Source: Orientallactaga sibirica (lineage: Eukaryota; Chordata; Mammalia; Rodentia; Dipodidae). From it: DNA of 64,000 nt. Position 1 is the stretch's first letter. Each line of letters opens with the position of its first letter. The notes beneath the pieces are model-generated. The model saw only the letters and a list, made by a program, of their open reading frames with translations. It was not told the origin of the DNA and made no database searches. Position numbers and translations under genes: made by a program. The stretch is from the NCBI GenBank assembly GCA_036365145.1, contig JAEOAD010000048.1, positions 12,658,501-12,722,500 of the forward strand. Reading direction: 5' to 3'. Below are positions 31,813-43,022 of this stretch, piece after piece.

Positions 31813-32325
31813 GCTGACCTGGAATTAACTATGTTCTAGTCTCAGGGTGGCCTAAACACCTCTGTTTTTCTCAGCAATCCTGTTTACTTTTTTTTTTTCT
31901 GCCTCCTGAGTGCTGGAATTTTGAGAAAACACACAGGAGAGAGAATGAGCAAGGCCTCCAGCCACTGCAAACTAACTCCAGACGCATGTGCCTCCTTGTG
32001 CACGCCTTATGTGGGCTTTTTTAATTTTTTTAAAAACTATATTTTACTTAATATAGCTAAGATGACTATCTTTTCTTTTTTGGGTCCTGGAGAATTGAAC
32101 TGGGATCCTTTGGCTTTGCAGGCAAACACCTTAACCGTTAAGCCATCTCTCCAGCCCCTAACTAACTTTTTTTTTTTTTTTTTTTTCTTTCTTTTCAGGC
32201 TGACCAGACAGAGAGAGTCTGGGTGCTGAGGGCATTGTGTACCAGGGCATTTGGGATGCATGTGCCAGGCCACATGGAATTGACCCAGGTCGTTAGGCTT
32301 TGCAGGCAAATGCCTTCACTGAGCC
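31813..32325 (-). mobile_element. Scrambled B1 and two DIP-like SINEs
   Basis: B1 31813-31921 with internal disruption; DIP-like 31921-32157 with a 66-nt insert at 32016-32081; rearranged DIP-like 32165-32325. Confidence 0.65.
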
Positions 32326-32506
32326 ATTTTATTCTTATAGAGGGTCTCACTCAGCTCAGGCTGAGTATTTTAAGCCTTATCAAAACTTCCTTTTTATAAA
32401 CATATCCCAAAGAGTGAAGTTGCTGAATCAAAAGATGTGACCATTGGTGGAATTTGGAATCTGTAGAAAACATAGCTCTGGAGATGTCTGTGAGAGCATT
32501 TCCAGA

Positions 32507-32678
32507 GATGTTTCAGTAGGATGAAAGAGCAGCTTTGAATGTGGGCAGCACTACCTCATGGGCTGAGATCAAGGATTAATAAAAAGGAAAAGGAGGGCTG
32601 GAGAGATGGCTCAGTGTCTTAAGCATTTGATGTTTCAGTAGGATGAAAGAGCAGCTTTGAATGTGGGCAGCACTACCT
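32507..32678 (+). repeat. 50-bp perfect direct repeat
   Basis: 32507-32556 and 32629-32678 are identical (gatgtttcagtaggatgaaa to gcagcactacct). The second copy lies inside the A/B-box region of a DIP-like SINE. Confidence 0.95.
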
Positions 32679-33080
32679 TGCTGAGAAAATTTGATGGCCC
32701 AGGTTCAATTTCCCAGCACCCACATAAAGCCAAATGCACAGAGTGGTGCATGTGTTTGGAGTTCATTTATGGTGGCAAAAGCCCCTGGTGCACCCATGCT
32801 TTCTGTGCCTGTCAATCTGTCTCTCTCTCCTTTCAAATAAATAAAATTTTTTATTTTTAAAAAAGGGGGATGGAGAGGTGGCTCAGCAGTTAAGATGCTT
32901 GCCTGCAAAGCCTGACAACCTGGGTTCAATTCTCCAGTATCCATGTAAAGCCAGATGCTCAATGTGGCACATGTATCTGGAGTTCATTTGCAGCAGCTAG
33001 AGGCCCTGGTGTACCCATTCTGTCTCTTCTCTCTGTCTCTCTGCTTGCAAATAAATAAAAAATTAAAAAAAAAAAAAAAG
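32595..33080 (+). mobile_element. Two DIP-like SINEs, the first carrying a 50-bp insert
   Basis: 32595-32860 (insert 32629-32678) and 32868-33080 with an A-tail. Confidence 0.8.
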
Positions 33081-33099
33081 AGGAAAAGGAGGAAGTCAG

Positions 33100-33303
33100 C
33101 TGAAAACCAGCAATCACCTCTCTGCCTCCTGACTACAGATGCCGTGTGAAGATCCGCCTTGTGCTCCTGCCTCCACTGCCAGAGCCACTCTCACAGCCAC
33201 ACCCCCTTGATCATGATGGAGCGTCCCCTCCATTCCTGAGCCATAACAAACCCTTCCTTCTTTTAACTTTTTATTGACAATTTTCATAAGTATAGACAAT
33301 TTT
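33100..33303. mobile_element. URR1/LTR-like fragment and a very short L1 3' end
   Basis: 33100-33260 (ccttgatcatgatggagcg; cataacaaacccttcctt) resembles the 3' half of URR1-type elements. 33261-33303 (actttttattgacaatttt) matches the L1 3' terminus at 54340. Confidence 0.45.
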
Positions 33304-33365
33304 TTTTTCTCCTCCTCCTCCCCTTCTCCTTCCTCCTCCCCCTTCTCCTCCTCTTCTTCTTCTTT

Positions 33366-33491
33366 TTTCCTGAAGTAGGGTCTCACTCTAGCCCAAGCTG
33401 ATCTGGAATTCACTCTGCAGTTCCAGGCTGGCCTCAAACTCATGGCTATCCTCCTACCTCTGTGTCCTGAGTGCTGGGATTAAAGGCATGT

Positions 33492-33539
<48 letters not shown>

Positions 33540-33668
33540 AAGAAAGGAAGAGACATAGGGGAAGAGAGAGAGAGAGTATGGGCACACCAGGGCCTCCTGC
33601 CACTACAAAGACGAGCTCCAGGCTGCTTTAACTGCAGTGCTATCTCTCCAATTATAGGATTGAAGGAT

Positions 33669-33712
<44 letters not shown>

Positions 33713-33908
33713 GAGAAAGAGGCAGATAGAGAGGAGAGAGAGAGAAAGAGAGAGAATGGGTGTGCCAGGGCATTCAGCTGCTGCAAACAAACTCCAGACA
33801 CAGAGAATGCGTGTGCCCCCTTATGCATGTGGCTTTGTGGCTTACGTGGGTCCTGGTTCCTTTGACTTTGTGGGTAAGCAACTTAACCCCTAAGCCATCT
33901 CTCCAGCC
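33366..33908 (-). mobile_element. B1 and two DIP-like SINEs with (TTTA)n tails
   Basis: B1 33366-33490; (TTTA)n 33491-33538; DIP-like remnant 33541-33650; (TTTA)n 33666-33712; DIP-like to 33908. Confidence 0.8.
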
Positions 33909-33929
33909 TGACGGTTTTTGTTGTTTGGA

Positions 33930-34243
33930 TTTTGTTTTCTTTTGTTTTTTGAGGTAGGGTCTCACTCTAGCCCAGGCTGACCTGGAATTCACTATGTAGT
34001 CTCAGGGTGGGCTCAAACTCATGGCAATCCTCCTACCTCTGCCTCCTGAGTGCTGGGATTAAAGACGTGTGCCATCACGCCAGGCACGTTTTTCTGGATT
34101 TTTCGAGGTAGGATCTTACTCTCTAGCCCATGCCGACCTGGAACTCACTCTGTAGTCACAGGCTGGTCTTGAACTCACAGTGATCTTCCTACCTCTGCCT
34201 TCTGAGTGCTGGGATTAAAGATATGGGCCACCATGCCCAGCTC
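33930..34243 (-). mobile_element. Two B1 SINEs
   Basis: 33930-34086 and 34090-34243. Confidence 0.85.
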
Positions 34244-34628
34244 AGAAAAAGTTTTATCCAAATGGAGTAACTTTTTAAAAAGCTACTCTGACAAATTTAC
34301 ATGCAAGGGATATAGGATAGGGTCATGATTTCTAAGACTGTACAAAGGCCCAAGCCTACAGTAGAGGAATTCGTGAAAGTGGTAACCTTCAAAAGAAAGC
34401 AGATAAAAGCATGACAATCCAGGAAATCCACTGGGTTAATGTATCTGTTCGTTCCCCTTTATACCTCTGGTATTTTACTACTTTTCAAGTTGAAGATTAA
34501 CAGAAAGAGCTTTTATATGTACGTAATTGTAGGGCTGTGAAAGGAGAATGCAGAGCAATTGGAATTGATGGAAAACAAATTTTGCAAAAGCATTAGAGCT
34601 TTTTTAATTGTTTATTTCATCATTTTAG
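34244..34628. other. Unique sequence
   Basis: No repeat or gene recognised. Confidence 0.45.
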
Positions 34629-34777
34629 CTTTTTTTTTCTTTTTTTTTGAGGTAGGGTCTCACTCTAGCTCAGGCTGACTGGGAATTCACTATGTAGTCT
34701 CAGGCTGGCCTCCAACTCATGGCGATCCTCCTACCTCTGCCTCCCAAGTGCTGGGATTAAAGGCCTGGCTTCACCAT

Positions 34778-34824
<47 letters not shown>

Positions 34825-34999
34825 TTTGACAGAGAGAGAGGGAGAGAGAGACAGAGAATGGGTGTGCCAGCCACTGCAAACGAACTCCAGATGTGTGCGC
34901 CCCCTTGTGCATCTGGTTGACATGGATACTGCAGAATCGAACCGGGGTTTTTTGGCTTTTTAGGCAAACGCCTTAACCACTAAGCCATCTCTCCAACCC
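34629..34999 (-). mobile_element. B1 then DIP-like with a (TTTA)n tail
   Basis: B1 34629-34770, (TTTA)n 34778-34828, DIP-like to 34999. Confidence 0.85.
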
Positions 35000-35007
35000 T
35001 TCACCCT

Positions 35008-35026
35008 TCTCTTCCTTCCTTCCTTC

Positions 35027-35085
<59 letters not shown>

Positions 35086-35088
35086 TCA
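35008..35088 (+). repeat. (TTCC)n-(TTTC)n microsatellite
   Basis: Pure pyrimidine run abutting the tail side of an antisense DIP-like SINE. Confidence 0.9.
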
Positions 35089-35089
35089 A

Positions 35090-35349
35090 TTTGAAAGAGA
35101 CAGAGAGAGACAGAGAGAGAGACAGAGAGAGAATGGGCAAGCCAGTGGCCTCTCAGCTGCTGTGAATGAACTCCAGACTTGTGCGCCCCCTTGTGGTCAA
35201 GTGCAGCATGTGCCCTTGTGTCACTTTTTGTGTCTGGCTAAACGTGGGACCTGGAGATTGGAACTGGCCTGCTTTCTTGCTTCCTTCCTTCCTTCCTTCC
35301 TTCCTTCCTTCCTTCCTTCCTTCCTTCCTTCCTTCCTTCCTTCCTTCCT

Positions 35350-35393
<44 letters not shown>

Positions 35394-35602
35394 TATTGGT
35401 TTTTCGAGGTAGGGTCTCACTCTGGCCCAGGCTGACCTGGAATTCACTATGTAGTCTCAGGGTGGCCTTGAACTCACGGCAATCCTCCTACCTTTGCCTC
35501 CTGAGTGCTGGGATTAAAGGCGTGCGCCACCACGCCCGGCTTGGAACTGGCATTCTTAGGCTTGGCAGGCAAGCGCCTTAACAGCCAACCCATCTCTCCA
35601 GG
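35090..35602 (-). mobile_element. DIP-like SINE split by a B1 with a microsatellite tail
   Basis: DIP-like 35090-35268 resumes at 35541-35602. The insert 35269-35540 is (TTCC)n-(TTTC)n plus B1 (35396-35540), bracketed by a perfect 11-bp duplication ttggaactggc. Confidence 0.9.
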
Positions 35603-35605
35603 CCC

Positions 35606-36056
35606 TTCACCATTCTTTTTTTTGTTTTGTTTTGTTTTTCCAGGTAGGGTTTCACTCTGGTCCAGGCTGGAATTAACGATGTAGTCTCAGGGTGGCCTTG
35701 AACTCACGGTGATCCTCCTACCTCTGCCTCCCAAGTGCTGGGATTAAAGGCATGCGCCACCACGCCCAGCTTCACCATTCTTTTTTTTTTTTTTTTTTTT
35801 TTTTTTTGGTTTTGCAAGGTAGGGTCTCATTCTGGTCCAGGCTGACCTGGAATTAACTACGTAGTCTCAGGGTGGCCTTGAACATTCTTTTTAAAGAGAA
35901 AGAATGGGCGTGTCAGGGCCTCTAGCCACTGCACACAAACTCCAGATTCATGTGCCACTTTGTGCATCTGGCTTTATGTGGGTACTGGGGAATCAAACCC
36001 AGATCATTAGGCTTTGCAGGTAAGTGCCCTAACCAATAAACCATTTCTCCAGACCT
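35606..36056 (-). mobile_element. Two B1 SINEs in the tail of a DIP-like SINE
   Basis: ttcaccattc occurs at 35606 and 35771 around B1 35616-35770. A truncated B1 (35781-35884) follows, then DIP-like 35884-36056. Confidence 0.8.
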
Positions 36057-36102
36057 AACTTTATAATTTCTAAAACATTCTAGTCCATAATCGTGTCAGA
36101 TT

Positions 36103-36200
36103 TTGTGTATGTGTATGTGTATGTGTGTGTGGTGTGTATGCAAGGGTGTGTTTGTTCATATGTATATGGGTGCCCATGTGTTTACATGTGTAGTAGAGGC
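36103..36200 (+). repeat. Degenerate TG/TATG-rich repeat
   Basis: tgtgtatgtgtatgtgtatg and related units. Confidence 0.75.
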
Positions 36201-36243
36201 CAAAGGTCAGTGTTGGGTATATTTCTTAATTATTCCCAACCTT

Positions 36244-36700
36244 ATTTATTTATTTATTTATTTATTTATCCTTTTAAAAATATATTTTTAATTTTTATTT
36301 ATTTGTGAGAGAGAAAAAGGGAGAGATTGAGAGAGAGAGAGAGAAAGGGAGAGAATGGGTGCGCCAGGGCCTCCAGCCACTGCAAACGAACTCCAGACGC
36401 ATCTGCCACCTTGTGCATCTGGCTAACATGGGTTCTGGGGAATCGAACCTGGGTCTTTGGCTTTGCAGGCAAATGTCTTAACTGCTAAGCCATCCCTCCA
36501 GCCCTATTTATTCTTTTTTAAAAAAACTATTTTATTTACTTAGAGAGAGAATGGGTGTGCCAGGGCCTTCAGCCACTGTAAACAAAATCCACACGCATGT
36601 ACCACCTTGTACATCTGGCTTATGTGAGTCCTGGGGAATTGAACCTGGTTCCTTTGGGTTTGCAGGCAAGCAGCTTAACTACTAAGCCATGTCTTTAGCC
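36244..36700 (-). mobile_element. Two DIP-like SINEs
   Basis: (TTTA)n 36244-36270, elements 36275-36505 and 36513-36700. Confidence 0.85.
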
Positions 36701-36703
36701 CTA

Positions 36704-37195
36704 TTCTGGGTTCTTGAAGCAGGATATCACTTTAGCTCTGACTGACCTGGAACTTTATTTTCTGAGACAGAATCTTTTTTTTGTTTTGTTTTGTTTTTCG
36801 AGGTAGGGTCTCACTCTGGCTTAGGCTGGCCTGGAATTCACTATGTAGTCTCAGGGTGGCCTCGAACTCTCAGTGATCCTCCTACCTCTGCCTCCCGAGT
36901 GCTGGGATTAAAAGTATGTGCCACCATGCCCAGCCTGAAACAGGATCTTTTCTTGAACCAGGAGTTCACCAATTTGGCTAGGCTAACTGGCCAGCAAGCC
37001 CTAGGAGTCCTCTTGTTCCTACCTCCTCAGTGCTGGAATTATAGACCACACTACTCCACCCTCCTTTTCTGTGGTTCTGGGGATCTGAGGTGGGAGGATC
37101 ACTGTGGGTTCTAGGCCAGCCTGACACCACATAGTGAATTCCAGGTCAGCTTGGGTCAGAGTGAGACCCTACCTCAAAAGACCAAAAAAAAAAAA
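36704..37195. mobile_element. B1 fragment (-), B1 (-), old B1 (-), B1 (+)
   Basis: 36704-36760, 36775-36935, 36936-37060 and 37083-37195. Confidence 0.7.
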
Positions 37196-37204
37196 ACTCT
37201 TGAC

Positions 37205-37590
37205 ATCTAGGGCCTTGGAAGACAGCTCAGTGGGTAACAACAGCATTTGCTGTGCAAGCCGGAGGACCCGAGTTTGATCTCCAGCACCGAGTAAAAAGCT
37301 AGAAATGGCTGTGCATGTCTGTAACCCAGCACTGGGGGAGGTGGAAGAAGGAGGATGGCCAGGGTTCCTGTCTAACCAAAACCCACTACCAGCTCCAGGT
37401 TTAGTGAGAGACAGTCTCTGGGAAATAAATCAGAAGAGTAATAGACGAGTAACAGACAAAGAGTAATAGACGAGGACACCTGACATCCTTCTCTGGCCTC
37501 CACTGGATGTGCACGGGGTGTATGCATCTGCACATACGTGTGCACACACATGTCACATACTACACAAACATGCACATGCACCCCAAAAAC
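37205..37590 (+). mobile_element. B3/B4-type composite SINE
   Basis: tRNA-like head (gacagctcagtgggtaac; B box gagtttgatctcc), middle, and the tail ctggcctccactggatgtgc followed by CACA-rich text, as in older rodent B2-superfamily SINEs. Confidence 0.6.
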
Positions 37591-37639
37591 TTTTAAAGTC
37601 TAAAAAATTAATTTAAAAATTATGTATTTATTTAATTTA

Positions 37640-38440
37640 TTTTTTGTTTGTTTTTTGAGGTAGAGTTTCATTCTAGCTCAGGCTGACCTGGAATTCACTT
37701 TGTAGTCTCAGGGTGGCCTTGAATTCATGGCCATCCTCCTACCTCTGCCTCTCCAGTGCTGGGATTAAAGGCCTGCACCACCACGCCTGGTTCCTATTTT
37801 ATTTATTTATTAGTGAGAGAGCTTATACAGAAAAACAGGTAGACAGAGAGAATGGGTGCACCAGGACCTCCTGCCCCTGCAAATGAACTTCAGACTCATG
37901 TGCCACTTAGTATGGCATTACATGGGTCCTGAGGAATTGAACTCAGGCCATCAGGCTGTGCAAGCAAGTGCCTTTAACTGCTGAGCCATCTCTCTAGCCA
38001 AATTAATGTTTTTATTTTATTTTTTTAATGTATTTTTTTGACAGCAGAGAAAGGAGGGAGAGAGACAGAGAGGATGGGCGCTCCAGGGCCTCTTGCCACT
38101 GCACCACCATGTGCATCTAGCTTTATGTGGGCACTGGGGAATGAACCCAGGCCATCAGGCTTTATAAGCAAGTGCCTTAACCACTGAACCATCTCCCAGC
38201 CCCCAAATCAATGTTTTTAAAGAATCAACTGACCTGAAACACACACACACAGATGCAGTTCCCCCTTTTTGGCGGGGAGGGGGCTGGGAGAGAGGAGGGA
38301 TGTTTTGAGCTAGGATCTCACTTTATCCCAGGCTGACCTGGAGCTCGCTACGTAGTCTCAGGCTGGCCTTGAACTCAGTGATCCTCCTGCCTCTGCCTTC
38401 CAAGTGCTGGGATTAAAGGTGTGTGCTACCACTCCTGGCT
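37640..38440 (-). mobile_element. B1, two DIP-like, B1
   Basis: 37640-37792, 37795-38000, 38005-38205 and 38260-38440. Confidence 0.8.
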
Positions 38441-38446
38441 TTAAAA

Positions 38447-39484
38447 AAAAATTTTTTTTTTCTCTTTGCTTTTATGCCAAATATACTTTTTCTCACTTTC
38501 AGGCCCCAAAAGTGGCAGTAAGCTATCACTAATAAAAGTGCTTAAAAACTTCACTAAATAAACCATAAAATATTTCCATTTTGCATTGTTATGAGTATCC
38601 TTTTTAAAGGGAAAAATTATTAAGAAACCACTGGTGTGAACAAATCAAATGAAGCATTTGTAGAAAGGATTTTTTAAAAAATGACTAGATGATTTCAAAT
38701 CTGCTCCTGTCAGAATGTGATGTTTCTTTACTTCTTTTTTTGTCAATTTATCTTTTTCTTTCAACATCCTTTTGTTTAAGTCCGTAGTTCAAAAGTAAAG
38801 CATGTGATAAATACATGGACTTGGCCAGGAGATGCGCTATTGTCGGAGAGTTTGGCCATGTTCTCCAGTCACGCTTTGGCAAGTTAACGGGTGAAACTTT
38901 GGCCAGTAATGGCGGCCAGAATGGTCACCAGGGAAACAGGCCCCTGCTCCAGCCACAGCTCCCATATAATTGTGCATGGAGTGCCTGTTCTGGGGAATTT
39001 TTACAACTTCACATTTTCATGATTTCTGGGACTCATTCACAGCTCCTTCTTTGAAATGGAACCGTCCCGCTGGAGCAGCACTGCACTGAGAGGAAAACTG
39101 GATATGCTCTTTTCTTTTTCTTCCCCTTCCCCCCCTAGAGATTTCACTGTAAGGAATGTACAAGGTTTTACTAATTTAGCTTTCACTAATTTTCAGAAAT
39201 CCAAAGGAATTCCTGAAACCTGTTTTTCCCCCAGGGGGATCTGGAATGTGGGAGATCTCCATAGACCTCTTGAATTCCAGTAGGGGAAGCAGCTAGGTGA
39301 GTGATAGAAATTGTCAGATGACATCTTATCATATATTCTAGATTCTTTCCCAGGACCTAGCTTTAGCTCAAAACAAAATAAAACCTATCTGGCATCATTT
39401 CAGACAGTGTTAAACATTCAGAGAAATGTTAAAGTATAAACAGTCTCTATAAAGCCCATCAAAATTACTGTCTAAGGTGCTAAT
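38447..39484. other. SINE-free 1-kb block, candidate regulatory sequence
   Basis: About 1.04 kb with no recognisable repeat in a region that otherwise has a SINE every 200 bp. No convincing coding frame: frames at 38815-39054 and 39056-39283 resemble nothing known to me. Confidence 0.55.
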
Positions 39485-39828
39485 AAGGAACATTTGCCAA
39501 GCCGGGCGTGGTGGCACATGCCTTTAATCGCAGCACTTGGGAAGCAGAGGTAGGAGGATCGTCATGAGTTCAAGGCCACCCTGAGACTACATAGTGAATT
39601 CCAGGTCAGCCTGAGCTTGAAAAAAAAAAAATTAAAATATTTTTTTAAAAAAGAAAGGAACATTTGCCAACTGGGAAAATGGCTTAGTGGTTAAAGAAGC
39701 TTGCATGCAAACCTACTAACCCAGGTTCAATTCCCCAGTTACCCAAGTAAACCATATGCAAAACGTAGCATAGGACCTGGTGTTTGACTGTGGTGGCAAG
39801 AGGTCCTGGTGTGCGTGCACATGTAAGT

Positions 39829-39860
<32 letters not shown>

Positions 39861-39893
39861 AAATTTTTTTTTTTAGAAAAGGAACATTTGCCC
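39485..39893 (+). mobile_element. B1 and DIP-like SINE between three copies of one target site
   Basis: aaggaacatttgcc at 39485, 39655 and 39879. B1 39501-39645 lies between copies 1 and 2; DIP-like 39671-39878, ending in (CA)n and an A/T run, lies between 2 and 3. Confidence 0.9.
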
Positions 39894-39929
39894 AGTATGA
39901 GAAAGTCTTTCAACTCTTTTTAAAATTTT

Positions 39930-40257
39930 TATTTTTTAAAGTTTTATTTATTTGAGAGAGTCAGAGAGAGAGAGAGAGAGAGAGAGAAATAGAGAGAGAA
40001 TGGGCACGCCAGGGCCTCCAGCCACTGCAAACAAACTCCAGACACACGCACCAACTTGTGCATCTGGCTTACATTGGTCCTGGGGAATTGAACCAGGGTC
40101 CTTTGACTTTGCAAGCATTGCCTTAACTCCATCTCTCCAGCCCCAGGCTGACCTGGAATTCACTATGTAGTCTCAAGGAGGCCTTGAAACTCATGGTTGC
40201 TTCTCCTACCTCTGTCTCCCGAGTACTGGTATTAAAGGCATGTGCCACCACGCCCAG
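39930..40257 (-). mobile_element. DIP-like then truncated B1
   Basis: 39930-40142 with (GA)n inside; B1 40143-40257 begins at caggctgacctgg. Confidence 0.8.
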
Positions 40258-40284
40258 GAGCCATGCTTTTTAAAAAATATCTTT

Positions 40285-41075
40285 GGGGTCTGAAGAGATG
40301 GCTTAGCAGTTAAGACACTTGACTGCAAAGCCAAAGGACCCAGGATCAATTTTCCAGGACTCACATAAGCCAGATGCACAAGGTGGCGCATGCGTCTGGA
40401 GTTTGTTTGCAGTGACTGGAGGCCCTGGCTTACTCGCTTTCTCTCTCTCTCTCTCCCTCTTTCTCTCTCAAATAAATAAAATAAAATATTTAAAGTAAAA
40501 AAATTAATATTTTAAAAATATATTTTATTTATTTATTTATTTATTTGAGAGAGAGAAAGGTAGAGAGAGTGAGACAAAGAGAGAGAATGGCCATGCTAGG
40601 GCCTCCAGCCACTGCAAATGAACTCCAGATGCATGTGCCTCCTTGAAAGAGGCAAAGAGAGAGAGAGAGAACGAATGGATGTGTCAGGGCCTCTAGCCAC
40701 TACAGATGAACTCTAGATGCATGCACCACCTTGTGCATCTGGCTTACATGGGTCCTGGGGAATCAAACCTGGGCCCTTTGGCTTTGCAGCAAGCTCCTTA
40801 GCCACTAATCCATCTCTCCAGCCCTTACATGTATATTTTAAAATAGAGTTTAAAAGAAAATATGCACAAAAGTATGGCTGTGGGCTGAGGAGAGGCTTCA
40901 TGGTTAAAAGTATTTGCTTGCACAGCCCACTGACCCTGGGCTCCCCCAGCACTATGTAAAGTCAGATGCACAAGGTGATGCCTGCACCTGGAGTTTGTTG
41001 GCAGAGACTGGAGGCCCTAGCATGCCCATATTCACTCCTGCTCTTCCTCTCTTTCTTAAATAAGTAAATAAACAT
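40285..41075. mobile_element. DIP-like (+), two DIP-like (-), DIP-like (+)
   Basis: 40285-40490, 40515-40645 (5' part lost), 40646-40825 and 40872-41075. Confidence 0.8.
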
Positions 41076-41085
41076 ATTTTTTTAA

Positions 41086-41430
41086 CTGGGTATGGTAGTA
41101 GATGCTTTTAATCCCAGTACTTAGGAGGCAGAGGTAGATGGATTGCTGTGAGTTCAAGGCCACCCTGAGATTACATAGTGAATTCCAGGTCAGCCTGGGC
41201 TAGAGAGCTGTTAAGCTGTTAAGGAGCTTGCCTGCAAAGCCTAAGGACTTGAGTTCGATTCCCTAGTACCCAGGCAAAGCCAGATGCACAAGGTGGCACA
41301 TGTGTCTGGAGTTCGTTTGCAGTGGCTGGAAGCACTGGCATTTTCTCTCTCAAATAAATAAAAATAAATATAGGGCCTGGAGAGATGGCATGCCAATTCT
41401 CTCTCACTTTTTCTCCCACTCTCATAAATA
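41086..41430 (+). mobile_element. B1 fused to a DIP-like, then an internally deleted DIP-like
   Basis: B1 41086-41207 stops at gggctagaga; DIP-like 41205-41370 begins inside its A box. 41373-41430 joins the head directly to the CT-rich end (gagatggcatgccaattctc). Confidence 0.75.
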
Positions 41431-41436
41431 TATATA

Positions 41437-41940
41437 TTTAGTTTTTCAAGGTAGGGTTTCACTCTAGCCCAGGTTGACCTGGCATTCACTATGTAGTCTC
41501 AGGGTGGCCTTGAACTCAAAGCAATCCTCCTACTTTTGCTTCCCGAGTGCTGAGATTAAAGGCCTGCGCCACTACGCCCAATTTAAAAATATTTTTTAAG
41601 GCCAGGCGTGGTGGTGCATTCCTTTAATCCTAGCATAGGGAAGGAAGAGGTAGGAGGACCACTGTGAGTTAGAGGTCAGCCTGGGCCTACAGAGAGCATT
41701 CCAGGACAGTCTGGGTTACAGAGAGACTAAATCTCAAAAAAAAAAAAAAAAAAAAAAGGGGCTGGAGAAGATGGCTCATTGGCTAAGGCATTTGCCTGCA
41801 AAGCCAAAGGACCCACGTAAGCCAGACGCACAAGGAGGCGCATGTGTCTGGAGTTCATTTGCAGCAGCTGGAGGCCCAAGCATGGCCATTCTCTCTCTTT
41901 CTCTCACTCTCTCTCTCTGTACTTTTCTCTCTCTCTCAAA

Positions 41941-41975
<35 letters not shown>

Positions 41976-41980
41976 AATAT
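41437..41980. mobile_element. B1 (-), B1 (+), DIP-like (+)
   Basis: 41437-41580, 41600-41757 and 41758-41980; the last ends in (AAAT)n. Confidence 0.85.
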
Positions 41981-41999
41981 ATTTTAAATATTAATTTTT

Positions 42000-42385
42000 T
42001 TTACTTTAAATATTTTATTTTATTTATTTGAGAGAGAAAGAGGGAGAGAGAGAGAGAGAAAGCGAGTAAGCCAGGGCCTCCAGTCACTGCAAACAAACTC
42101 CAGATGCATGCGCCACCTTGTGCATCTGGCTTATGTGAGTCCTGGAAAATTGATCCTGGGTCCTTTGGCTTTTTAGACAAGTGTCTTAACTGCTAAGCCA
42201 TCTCTTCAGACCCCAAAGATATTTTTTAAAAAGCATGGCTCCTGGGCGTGGTGGCACATACCAGCACTCAGGAGACAGAGGTAGGAGGAGCAACCATGAG
42301 TTTCAAGGCCTCCTTGAGACTACATAGTGAATTCCAGGTCAGCCAGGGCTAGAGTAAGACTCTATCTCCAAAAACCAAACTAAAT
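42000..42385. mobile_element. DIP-like (-) then B1 (+)
   Basis: 42000-42215 and 42240-42385 (internal deletion after ggcacata). Confidence 0.8.
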
Positions 42386-42471
42386 AAATAAGTAAACAAA
42401 CAAATAAATAAATGCATGGCTGCTTGAACCTCATGGCATTACACCATTCACTGTATAACAAGACATTGCTG

Positions 42472-43010
42472 GGCAGGAGAGATGGCTTAGCATTTAGTTA
42501 AGGTGCTTGCCTGTGAAGCCTAAAGACACACGTTTGACTCTCCAGGTCCCATGTAAGCCAGACATACAAGGTGACACAATTGTGCAAGGTCGCACATGCG
42601 CTGGAGTTCGAGTACAGTGACCGGAGGCCTTGGCATGCCAATTCTCTCTGCCCCTCCCCTCTATACCCTTCCCCCCTCTCTCTCTCTTTTTTTTTTTTTT
42701 TTTTAAAGGCCAGGTGTGGAAAGATGGCTTAGCAGTTAAGCACTTGCCTGTGAAGCCTAAGGACTCTGGTTCAAGGCTCCATTCCCCAGTACCCATGTAA
42801 GCCAGATACACAAGGTGGCGCATGCATCTGGAGTTCATTTGCTGTGGCTGGAGGCCCTGGTTGCCTATTTGCTATCTATCTGTGTCTTTATCTTTCTGTC
42901 TGCCTGTTGCTCTCAAATGCATTAAAAAAAAAGAAAAAACAAACAACAACAACAACAAAACCCCACCAGGCCAGTCTGTTGTGCTTGCCCCCACCCAAAA
43001 AAATAAATAA
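42472..43010 (+). mobile_element. Variant DIP-like SINE with a 3' module, split by a DIP-like SINE
   Basis: Bracketed by a perfect 12-bp duplication aagacattgctg (42460-42471 and 43011-43022). The head has the variant segment gtgacacaattgtgcaagg. A second DIP-like occupies about 42712-42940. The end has ggccagtctgttgtgcttg (42969-42987) and an A-rich tail. Confidence 0.65.
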
Positions 43011-43022
43011 AAGACATTGCTG

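Noticed and set aside
33491..33712. CRISPR-like spaced arrays of TTTA repeats
   Set aside because: Mammalian DNA; the arrays are SINE A-tails turned into (TTTA)n, with SINE bodies and not spacers between them.
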